A DNA stretch of 12,391 bases from Lysobacterales bacterium CG_4_10_14_3_um_filter_64_11 (GTDB lineage Bacteria > Pseudomonadota > Gammaproteobacteria > Xanthomonadales > Xanthomonadaceae). Within the stretch, counting starts at the first letter, position 1. Every line of letters starts with the position of its first letter. Shown here piece by piece: positions 7,601-12,391 of this stretch. The translations under genes and the position numbers were made by a program. The DNA is taken from NCBI GenBank assembly GCA_002782905.1, contig PFJA01000043.1, forward strand, positions 1 to 12,391. The letters are read 5' to 3'. The notes beneath the pieces were generated by a model. That model did no database searches and had not been told where the DNA came from. It saw only the letters and a list, made by a program, of their open reading frames with translations.

Positions 7601-8076
7601 ACCGAGCGCAGGCCGACCTGGCTGTCGCTGGTGCCGATCAGCACATCCACACTCATTGCCACGGCCTTGAATTGCAGCGCCAGATAAGGCACCGCCGCCA
7701 CCAGTGCGATCAGGCTGACCAGCGCCGCCAGATGCGGCGCGCGGCCATAACGCGAGGAGATGAAATCGGCGATCGAAACGATATTCTGCTCGCGCGCCAC
7801 CAGCGCCATGCGCTCCAGCACCCGCCAGGCAAACAGCATCAACAGGATCGGCCCAAGATAGATCGGCACGAACGCCAGCGCATCGTTGGCAGCGGTGCCC
7901 ACCGCACCGTAGAACGTCCATGACGAGCAATACACCGCCAGCGCCAGACTGTAGACCAGCGGCCTTAGCCAGTGGTGTTGCGGGTACAGCGGCTTGCGAT
8001 CGCCAAACCAGGCCACGCCGAACAACAGGCCGACATATGCCACCGATACAACCATCAGGATCCAGCCCGCAATCAC
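4594..8076 (-). CDS. SLC5-type hybrid sensor histidine kinase (CrbS/CbrA-like)
   Basis: Inner-membrane sensor of 1160 residues fusing a transporter-like domain to a kinase. Residues about 1-515 hold roughly 13 hydrophobic helices of the sodium:solute symporter (SLC5) fold (GWILMVVSVAYVGLLF; YCSSWTFYGAVG; SIADFISSRYGR). About 545-625 is a helical linker placed where the STAC domain lies in CbrA-type proteins. A PAS domain (646-760) is followed by a coiled coil (758-803), HisKA with H814 in ALSHDVLQPLNAAR, HATPase with N928, DTGPGIP (955-961) and GLGLGLSIC, and a C-terminal receiver with D1093 and K1144. The GTG start at 8076 has GGGAG/GAGGGG just upstream and places the first helix as in homologues; an in-frame start at 8148 adds an unconserved arginine-rich tail. 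By family it probably senses or transports a small carboxylate such as acetate; the ligand is inferred. Confidence 0.93.
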   Translation of the reverse strand: MIAGWILMVVSVAYVGLLFGVAWFGDRKPLYPQHHWLRPLVYSLALAVYCSSWTFYGAVGTAANDALAFVPIYLGPILLMLFAWRVLERMALVAREQNIVSIADFISSRYGRAPHLAALVSLIALVAAVPYLALQFKAVAMSVDVLIGTSDSQVGLRSVLADPALYVALMLALFSILFGTRRIDATEHHHGMMLAIALESLVKLLVFVAIGVFAITRLPGAGDFATRAIGALHTFASAEMPRGFVAQTLLAFTAIICLPRQFQVAVVECEEPSDVRRARWLFIGYLVLICLMVPAITLAGQAVLGETATLGDSVVLALPMAEGFRGLALAVFVGGLSAATGMVIVASVALATMVSNDLVMPLLLRSARLRPSSQRNFGRLVLMVRRVIILVLALVAYGYHRATGGAGNLAAFGLLAFVAVAQFAPALIGALYWRGGSRAGVEAGLIGGFLVWVYTLVLPMLTRAGWFAPEWLQTGPFGVTWLRPEALFGVIGWDAITHGTFWSLLLNIGTLFVVSARYRPSFDEQMRATPFLDPYARRPPLASASWQGRVSGADLLALAGRIVGERNARRAFADNAIAQGKELVLPHAADRALVQFTERLLAGAIGAASARLTLTSALRGSGMELGEVVAMLDEASQELRFNRELLSTTIENIPQAVSVVDRDLRLVAWNRRYQELFEYPAGMLYVGRAVADLIRYNAERGELGPGDIDAQVEKRVAYLRQGSPHVSERVRPNGQVIELRGQPLPAGGYVSTYTDITAYKQVEQALRVANETLEARVEQRTHELADALAAQAQARQDADTANASKTRFLAALSHDVLQPLNAARLFASALRESDDSAEQHRLAERVDTALRAAEDLLDGLLDISRLDAGALTPQWQAVPLDALMHSVAEQYQPLAQSRNLAFRVHRCGLAVHADRRLLRRVIQNFVANALRYTPSGRVVLGCRRRGSKLDIEVWDTGPGIPPHHLRQIFDEFSRLDQPSPWGEHGLGLGLSICQRISRVLDAPIRVRSRAGHGSVFSIQVARAARTAVRPVPRAMSDQGLAGLRVLCLDNDREILDGMQALLGRWRVQVKTMETLDDALACVASLQPQVLLVDYHLHDRCDGLAALDALRAACGDATAGALLTADGSDALKLRAHQHGYVLLTKPIKPAVLRAFLAAQQL

Positions 8077-8198
8077 GCCCCTCTCCCGGTTGCTCGCCGC
8101 ACATCGCCGCCCGGCCATGATCCTACATCCGCACGCGCCTGCCGGCATACGGCGAAAGTCGAGATGACGCGAGCGTCCAGGCGTGGCAGCCTGTGGCG
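8077..8198. promoter_or_regulatory. Divergent intergenic region, kinase / DUF294 gene
   Basis: This 122-base gap must contain the promoters of both divergent transcription units. I cannot find a convincing -35/-10 pair on either strand. CGGCATAC (8143-8150) recurs exactly at 3883-3890 before the response regulator, where it overlaps a -10-like box; with only two copies this may be chance. Confidence 0.35.
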
Positions 8199-10010
8199 AT
8201 GGAACCGGTTCCCGGCCTCGACCTGACTACGCCACCGTTCGACTTGCTCGACGCCAGTTCGCGCGAGCAGTTGCAACGCGCGGTGGACATGGGATTTTAT
8301 CCAGCGAAGACACGGCTGATCGAGGCCGGAAAGCCATCCGCACACGTGTATGTGCTGTGCAAGGGCCATGTTCATGCCCTCGACCCGACGGTCGGCGGTG
8401 AACGCCGCTTTGCCGATTATGCCGCTGGCGATCTGTTTGGCAGCTTTGCCGTGATCGCCGGGCGCGCTCGCCACACCTATGTCGCTGGCGAAGACCTGCT
8501 GTGTTTTTTGATCCCAGCGGCCACGTTTCAGCAGTTGCTCGCCAACAACCCGCGTTTTGCCGCCTACTTCAGCGAGGGCTTGACCGCCAAGCGTCATCTC
8601 GCCGCCACGCAACATCAGGGTTCGGAACTCAATCAACTGATGCTCACCCGCGTGCGCGATGCACAATTGGCACCGCTGGCGCAGGTGCCGGGACGCACCT
8701 CGATCATCGCCGCCAGTGCGCGGTTGAAAGCCGATCGCATTGATTGCCTGCTGGTGTGCGATGGCCCAGAGCCGGGTATCGTCACCCGCACCGACCTGCT
8801 CGAAGCACTCACCCTGAAGGGCTATGCGGTGGACGCGCCGATTTCGCTACTGGCGAGCCGCCCAGTAATCAGTGTACGCAGCGACGAAGTGTTGTTTCAG
8901 GCGCTGGTTACCATGACCGAACGACACATCGAACGCGTGGTTGTGCGGTCTGGCGAACACTATGTCGGCAGCCTCGGCATGGCCGAGGTACTGGCGCATT
9001 ACGCCAGCACCTCACACCTGATCAGCTTGCGCCTGGCGCGCGCCAATTCGCTGCACGAGATTGCACAGGCGGCGCAGGGCATGACCGAGCTGGTGCGCAC
9101 CCTGCACGCACAAGGCGCCAAGATGAGTTATCTGACCGAATTGGTCAGCGCCCTCAACCGCCGAGTGATGGCGAAGATTTTTCAGTTCGTGGTTCCGGCG
9201 CATTTGCGCCAGCATGTTTGTCTGCTGGTGCTCGGCAGCGAAGGCCGGCGCGAACAAATCCTGAAGACCGACCAGGACAACGCGCTGGTGCTTGCCGACG
9301 ATCTCGACTGGCCGGGCATCGACGCGGCCGTGGCGCACTTTTCCGCGACCCTGGCCGAAGTGGGTTACCCGCCGTGCCCGGGCAAGGTGATGGTCAGCAA
9401 CCCGCATTGGCGCATGCGTCAGTGCGATTGGCAACGCCGTATTGCCGGCTGGCAATCCGATGCAAGCGGCGACGGCATGCTCGATCTCGCGATTGCCCTT
9501 GATGCACGCCCACTGGCCGGCAATGCCGACCTGTTTGTACCGGTGAAACACGCATTGCTCGGGATTGGCCGCGACGACATTGCCCTGCGCCAGTTGGCGC
9601 GGGCAACCCTGGATTTTTCCACCCCCCTGACGTTGTTCGGCAAGGTGCGCGGCGACGCGCGCGGCACCGACCTGAAAAAGGGCGCGGTATTTCCGATCGT
9701 GCATGGCTTGCGCACGCTGGCCCTGCGGCATCGCATCAGCCACAACAACAGCTTCGACCGGGCGCAGGCATTGATCGATGCCGGCGCATTGTCGCGCGAA
9801 CTCGGCCGCGACCTGCAACAGGCACTGGCGGTGTTCATGCGGCTGCGATTGGGCCAGCAACTGGCTGATCTGAGCGCCGGCCAGCCAGCCAGCAACTTTG
9901 TCGATGTGCGCATATTGCGCCGGCTCGACCGTGAATTGCTGCGCGATGCACTGGGCGTAGTCAATGCCTTCAAGGACCACATCCGCGAAACGTTCGCACT
10001 GCGCGAATGA
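8199..10010 (+). CDS. cNMP-binding/CBS/DUF294 nucleotidyltransferase-like protein
   Basis: Soluble multidomain protein of 603 residues. Residues about 15-130 form a cyclic-nucleotide-binding-type barrel; 150-275 contain two CBS domains (adenosyl-ligand sensors); about 300-400 is a nucleotidyltransferase domain (DUF294) with GSEGR (346-350) and DQD (358-360), the Gly-Ser and metal-binding Asp motifs of the superfamily that includes GlnD/GlnE; 430-590 is the helical DUF294 C-terminal domain (FGKVRGDARGTDLKKGAVFPI). The cNMP pocket looks degenerate: FGSFAVIAGRAR has Ser where a conserved Glu normally binds the ribose. No substrate is established for this family. ATG 8199 is chosen; GTG 8193 is in frame, and neither has a clear ribosome binding site. 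The stop overlaps the exonuclease start (ATGA). It lies divergent to the SLC5 kinase. Confidence 0.9.
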   Translation: MEPVPGLDLTTPPFDLLDASSREQLQRAVDMGFYPAKTRLIEAGKPSAHVYVLCKGHVHALDPTVGGERRFADYAAGDLFGSFAVIAGRARHTYVAGEDLLCFLIPAATFQQLLANNPRFAAYFSEGLTAKRHLAATQHQGSELNQLMLTRVRDAQLAPLAQVPGRTSIIAASARLKADRIDCLLVCDGPEPGIVTRTDLLEALTLKGYAVDAPISLLASRPVISVRSDEVLFQALVTMTERHIERVVVRSGEHYVGSLGMAEVLAHYASTSHLISLRLARANSLHEIAQAAQGMTELVRTLHAQGAKMSYLTELVSALNRRVMAKIFQFVVPAHLRQHVCLLVLGSEGRREQILKTDQDNALVLADDLDWPGIDAAVAHFSATLAEVGYPPCPGKVMVSNPHWRMRQCDWQRRIAGWQSDASGDGMLDLAIALDARPLAGNADLFVPVKHALLGIGRDDIALRQLARATLDFSTPLTLFGKVRGDARGTDLKKGAVFPIVHGLRTLALRHRISHNNSFDRAQALIDAGALSRELGRDLQQALAVFMRLRLGQQLADLSAGQPASNFVDVRILRRLDRELLRDALGVVNAFKDHIRETFALRE

Positions 10011-10615
10011 ACGCAATACGCCGCCACTACCTGCGCTGGCGCCATCGGCAGCAGCCTTGGGCTGGTCTGCTGGCGCCGTATCACGGTGACGACGTGGTTT
10101 CGATCGATCTGGAAACCACTGGCCTGGACCCGCGCCGCGACGAGATATTGAGCATCGCGGCGGTGCCGATCCGTGGCGGCGTGGTGCGCGTATCCGAGCG
10201 ATTCACCGGTCTGGTTGCGCCAGGACGCGACTTCGATATCGAATCGATCCGCCATCATCGCCTGCGTCCGTCTGAAGTGGCCGATGCACTGCCGCCACGT
10301 GACGCGGTGCGGGCGTTACTGCATTGGCTCGGCAACCGGCCGCTGCTGGGCTACAACATCGGTTTTGATTGCGCCATGCTCAACCGCCATGTGCCGGCGA
10401 TCACCGGTTTTGCCCTGCCCAACGCGCGTCTGGATCTGGCACGCGCCTATGCAGCGTGGCTGCGCCACGCACGACCAACCGGCGATCTGGACTTGCGGTT
10501 TGACACCCTACTGGACGCGTTGAATGTGCCGGCGCTTGGCCGCCACAGCGCGCTGGGTGACGCCTGCACCACGGCTGCCGCGTGGCTGGCACTGAGTGCG
10601 CGCCGCGCGGCGTGA
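10007..10615 (+). CDS. 3'-5' exonuclease, DEDDh (DnaQ-like) family
   Basis: Protein of 202 residues with one exonuclease domain. Exo I is SIDLETTGLD (D34, E36), Exo II is GYNIGFDCAML (N117, D121), and Exo III is RHSALGDA (H180, D185), so the DEDDh catalytic set is complete. It lacks any polymerase or other domain; the first 28 residues are basic and may contact nucleic acid. Related proteins are often annotated as DNA polymerase III epsilon subunit, but I see no sign that this is the replicative proofreader dnaQ. It overlaps the DUF294 gene by four bases, so the two are translationally coupled. It is convergent with the ypfJ-like gene, with 10 bases between stop codons. Substrate (DNA, RNA or a nucleotidylated product) is unknown. 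Confidence 0.93.
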   Translation: MNAIRRHYLRWRHRQQPWAGLLAPYHGDDVVSIDLETTGLDPRRDEILSIAAVPIRGGVVRVSERFTGLVAPGRDFDIESIRHHRLRPSEVADALPPRDAVRALLHWLGNRPLLGYNIGFDCAMLNRHVPAITGFALPNARLDLARAYAAWLRHARPTGDLDLRFDTLLDALNVPALGRHSALGDACTTAAAWLALSARRAA

Positions 10616-10625
10616 TCAACGACAA

Positions 10626-11480
10626 TCAAGGCCGATCGGCAGCAAAGGTGTCGCAGGCGACAACAGCGCCTTGCTCATGGCCGACGCGGAACCAGTGCAC
10701 CCGCTGTGCAGAACTGCCATGGGTGAAGCTTTCCGGCACCACCCGCCCCTGCGCCTGCTGCTGCAAGCGGTCATCGCCGATTGCGCTGGCCGCCGTCAGC
10801 GCCTCATCGATATCGCCATCATCGAGCAGATCACGCAAGCGCTCGGCGTGGTTCGCCCAGATCCCGGCAAAACAGTCGGCCTGCAACTCCAGACGCACCG
10901 AAAGCTGATTGGCCTGCGCCGTGTCGGCGCGCTGCTGGCGGGCGTGAACGGCACTGGAAATCCCCAGCAGGTTCTGCACGTGGTGGCCAACCTCGTGCGC
11001 AATCACGTAAGCCTGGGCAAAATCGCCGGGCGCGCCGAAGCGCTCCTGCAACGCGCGATAAAAACCCAGATCGATATACACCCGCTGATCGGCCGGGCAG
11101 TAAAACGGCCCCATCGCCGCGCCGGCCACCCCACAGGCCGAACGCACATGATCGCTGAACAGCACCAACGTCGGCTCGCGGTAGGGGGTAGCGCCGCCAT
11201 CGAGCAGGCGGTGCCAGGTGTCTTCGGTATCAGCCAGCACCACGCCGACGAACTGCGCCAGGGTATCGTCGCCGGTGGTCACGGCCGCAGGCCGGCTGGC
11301 CGGTGCCACCGCGCCCTGCAGCAACGGGCTCGGGTCAACGCCGAAATAGATCGCCGCGATCACCAACACAACCAGCATCAGCCCGCCGGGCCGGCGGCCG
11401 CCCATCGGCAGGCGCATGCCATTGCCTGTGCGGCGTTGATCATCGACATGACTGCTGCTGCGTCGGCCGCGCCATTTCAT
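10626..11480 (-). CDS. ypfJ: Neutral zinc metallopeptidase, YpfJ family
   Basis: Membrane-anchored protein of 284 residues (E. coli YpfJ is similar in length). A basic, arginine-rich N-terminus (1-32) precedes one membrane segment (about 34-50, LMLVVLVIAAIYFG). The catalytic domain carries the HExxH zinc motif H162-E163-x2-H166 in AHEVGHHVQ, with the probable third ligand E198 in LELQADCFAG. The downstream FTHGSSAQRV segment is typical of the family. The physiological substrate is unknown. ATG 11480 has GAGG (plus 11487-11490) 6 bases upstream; an in-frame start at 11582 would translate through the terminator repeats and is rejected. It lies downstream of rpmG on the same strand but is separated from it by the tandem terminator array, so it probably has its own promoter. 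Confidence 0.94.
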   Translation of the reverse strand: MKWRGRRSSSHVDDQRRTGNGMRLPMGGRRPGGLMLVVLVIAAIYFGVDPSPLLQGAVAPASRPAAVTTGDDTLAQFVGVVLADTEDTWHRLLDGGATPYREPTLVLFSDHVRSACGVAGAAMGPFYCPADQRVYIDLGFYRALQERFGAPGDFAQAYVIAHEVGHHVQNLLGISSAVHARQQRADTAQANQLSVRLELQADCFAGIWANHAERLRDLLDDGDIDEALTAASAIGDDRLQQQAQGRVVPESFTHGSSAQRVHWFRVGHEQGAVVACDTFAADRP

Positions 11481-11540
11481 GGTTCGCCTCGGACTCTGGA
11501 TACGTTGCGGCATGGTAGCGCGGACGCCGCGCGACAAAAA

Positions 11541-11637
11541 CACAAAACCCGCCTCGCGGCGGGCGCGGCGCCGATAACACAAAACCCGCCTCGCGGCGGG
11601 CGCGGCGCCGATAACACAAAACCCGCCTCGCGGCGGG
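11541..11637. repeat. 37-bp direct tandem repeat carrying terminator hairpins (2.6 copies)
   Basis: Unit starts are 11541, 11578 and 11615. Copies 1 and 2 are identical over 37 bp; the third matches for 23 bp, then continues TTTTGG. Each copy contains the stem CCCGCC/GGCGGG with loop TCGC (11548-11563, 11585-11600, 11622-11637), preceded by AAAA, which on the minus strand becomes a TTTT tract after the hairpin. The array therefore presents three successive intrinsic terminators to transcripts leaving rpmG. It looks like a tandem duplication of a terminator. Confidence 0.9.
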
Positions 11638-11641
11638 TTTT
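11618..11641. terminator. Bidirectional intrinsic terminator after rpmB-rpmG
   Basis: AAAACCCGCC-TCGC-GGCGGGTTTT is a symmetric hairpin flanked by A and T tracts, so it can work on both strands. It lies 37 bases past the rpmG stop codon and is the copy of the 37-bp array nearest that gene. The other two copies have the T tract only in the rpmG direction. Confidence 0.85.
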
Positions 11642-11677
11642 GGGGGGGAAGGGATCGGTGATCACGCCACGGCGCGA

Positions 11678-11842
11678 TTACTTGATCTTGCCTTCCTTGT
11701 ACAGCACGTGCTTGCGCACGACCGGATCATACTTGCTGATTTCCATCTTCGCCGGCGTGCTTTTCTTGTTCTTGTCGGTGGTATAGAAGTGGCCAGTGCC
11801 GGCCGAGGAAATGAGGCGAATCTTGTCGCGCTTGGATGCCAT
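11678..11842 (-). CDS. rpmG: 50S ribosomal protein L33
   Basis: Large-subunit ribosomal protein of 54 residues, near-identical in pattern to E. coli L33: KIRLISSAGTGHFYTTDKNK, then KYDPVVRKHVLYKEGKIK. It has no cysteines, so it is the zinc-free form usual in gammaproteobacteria. ATG at 11842 follows GAGGAG (plus 11849-11854) by 6 bases. That ribosome binding site overlaps the rpmB stop codon (plus 11853-11855), with 10 bases between the genes, so rpmB and rpmG form one operon. The terminator array lies downstream. Confidence 0.97.
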   Translation of the reverse strand: MASKRDKIRLISSAGTGHFYTTDKNKKSTPAKMEISKYDPVVRKHVLYKEGKIK

Positions 11843-11852
11843 GGTCGTCTCC

Positions 11853-12089
11853 TCAGATCTTCTCGCCGCGGGCACGCATCTCGGCCAGAACGGAATCGAT
11901 ACCGTTCTTGTCGATGGTGCGCAAGGCGTGCATGGACAGGCGCAGCTTGATCCAGCGGTTTTCGCTGGCAACCCAGAACCGGCGTTCATGCAGGTTGGGC
12001 AGGAAACGGCGGCGGGTTCTGTTGTTCGCGTGCGAGACGTTGTTGCCGCTCTGCACACGTTTTCCGGTTACTTGGCACACACGGGCCAT
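11853..12089 (-). CDS. rpmB: 50S ribosomal protein L28
   Basis: Large-subunit ribosomal protein of 78 residues, the normal length. It begins MARVCQVTGKRVQSGNNVSHANN and continues TRRRFLPNLHERRFWV, both diagnostic of L28. ATG at 12089 has GAGGTG (plus 12094-12099) 4 bases upstream. It is the first gene of the rpmB-rpmG operon; the promoter at 12267-12295 would give a leader of about 170 nt. Confidence 0.97.
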   Translation of the reverse strand: MARVCQVTGKRVQSGNNVSHANNRTRRRFLPNLHERRFWVASENRWIKLRLSMHALRTIDKNGIDSVLAEMRARGEKI

Positions 12090-12266
12090 GGCACACCTCG
12101 ATCACGTAGTTCGGTTGCGCCCCCCTTGGCCAGGAAGGCATCGGCCCCAACACCACCGAAGTGGCGCACGCGATACGGGAGGTTCATGAATCCGCTGCAC
12201 CGGGCGGGCCGCCAGCCATCGCGCTGACAGCGGCCAACCGCACACACACATGGCGCAGAGCCGTAC
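12090..12266 (-). other. Long 5' leader of rpmB-rpmG
   Basis: About 170 bases lie between the predicted transcription start and the rpmB ATG. The only ORF here (ATG at 12187, minus strand) runs out of frame into rpmB, resembles no protein I recognise and lacks a ribosome binding site. Several GC-rich pairings are possible, but I see no known ribosomal-protein leader motif. Confidence 0.35.
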
Positions 12267-12295
12267 ATTATGACCGATCAGGGAGAGCGTGGCAA
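12267..12295 (-). promoter_or_regulatory. Promoter of rpmB-rpmG
   Basis: Minus-strand TTGCCA (plus 12290-12295) and CATAAT (plus 12267-12272) are separated by exactly 17 bases. This is a good sigma70-type promoter, placed upstream of a highly expressed ribosomal protein operon. The predicted start is near 12260. Confidence 0.65.
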
Positions 12296-12322
12296 CAACA
12301 ATCAATCGCTGCTCCGCTTCGC

Positions 12323-12391
12323 AAACCCGGGTCGAAACCCGGGTCGAAACCCGGGTCAGAGTGCACTTTCGCAAACCCGGGTCAGAGTGCA
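12323..12391. repeat. CCCGGG-containing direct repeats running off the right edge
   Basis: A 12-bp unit AAACCCGGGTCG starts at 12323 and 12335, with a third, altered copy at 12347 (AAACCCGGGTCA). GTCAGAGTGCA then appears at 12355-12365 and again at 12381-12391, after another GCAAACCCGGGT (12371-12382). The structure is thus two-level and is cut by the window end. GTCAGAGTGCACTTT-like sequence is reminiscent of dispersed intergenic REP-like repeats in Xanthomonadales-type genomes, sometimes near REP-associated tyrosine transposases; that link is inference, as no transposase is visible. Confidence 0.75.

Noticed and set aside
5125..7923. Very long open frame (932 codons) on the plus strand opposite the kinase gene
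   Set aside because: It is a shadow of the high-GC kinase gene. Its translation is Gln/His/Arg-rich without any domain, while the minus-strand frame gives a complete transporter-kinase protein.
11541..11637. CRISPR-like array
   Set aside because: The 37-bp units are contiguous and identical, with no unique spacers, and contain terminator hairpins.
10596..11786. Open frame of 396 codons on the plus strand across ypfJ
   Set aside because: It is antisense to a metallopeptidase with intact HExxH motif, and it reads through the terminator repeats. No domain is recognisable.
12068..12268. Small minus-strand ORF in the rpmB leader
   Set aside because: It overlaps the rpmB start out of frame, has no ribosome binding site and no recognisable sequence.

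Overview
The window is high-GC bacterial DNA of gammaproteobacterial type. Gene content, protein sequences and gene order (6S RNA directly before a 5-formyltetrahydrofolate cyclo-ligase gene, then an EVE-domain gene and rpiA; bfr/bfd; an SLC5-linked hybrid kinase) fit the order Xanthomonadales (Xanthomonadaceae/Rhodanobacteraceae-like). The order-level call is inference; I cannot name a genus. Nearly all of the window is ordinary chromosomal housekeeping DNA, with no integrase, transposase, CRISPR array or phage gene.

Layout. 1-278: no convincing gene; an imperfect 9-bp repeat block and the 6S RNA promoter. 279-465: 6S RNA. 473-2195 (+): folate cyclo-ligase, EVE-domain protein and rpiA, closely spaced, ending in a hairpin that includes the rpiA stop codon. 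2218-3620 (-): rppH, bfd and bfr, that is mRNA 5'-end processing followed by an iron-storage pair. 3757-3833 (+): elongator tRNA-Met(CAT) with its own promoter. 3898-10615: a signalling block of four genes: a NarL/LuxR-type response regulator (+), a convergent SLC5-STAC-PAS-HisKA-HATPase-REC hybrid kinase (-), and, divergent from the kinase, a cNMP/CBS/DUF294 nucleotidyltransferase-like gene overlapping a DEDDh exonuclease gene (+). 10626-11480 (-): YpfJ-type zinc metallopeptidase. 11541-11641: a 37-bp tandem repeat that multiplies a terminator hairpin. 11678-12089 (-): rpmB-rpmG (L28, L33), with a promoter about 170 bases upstream. 12323-12391: CCCGGG-containing direct repeats that run off the right edge.

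How the genes work together. The kinase and regulator resemble the CrbS/CrbR (MxtR/ErdR) systems that control acetate use in other gammaproteobacteria. The DUF294 and exonuclease genes sit beside the kinase in the way seen around acetate or short-chain carboxylate uptake genes elsewhere. Their biochemical role is not established, and this block is the best candidate here for under-described biology. The other notable points are regulatory: the 6S RNA closing stem also carries the likely ribosome binding site of the folate gene, the response regulator may be leaderless behind a perfect 14-bp palindrome, and the rpmG terminator has been amplified in tandem.
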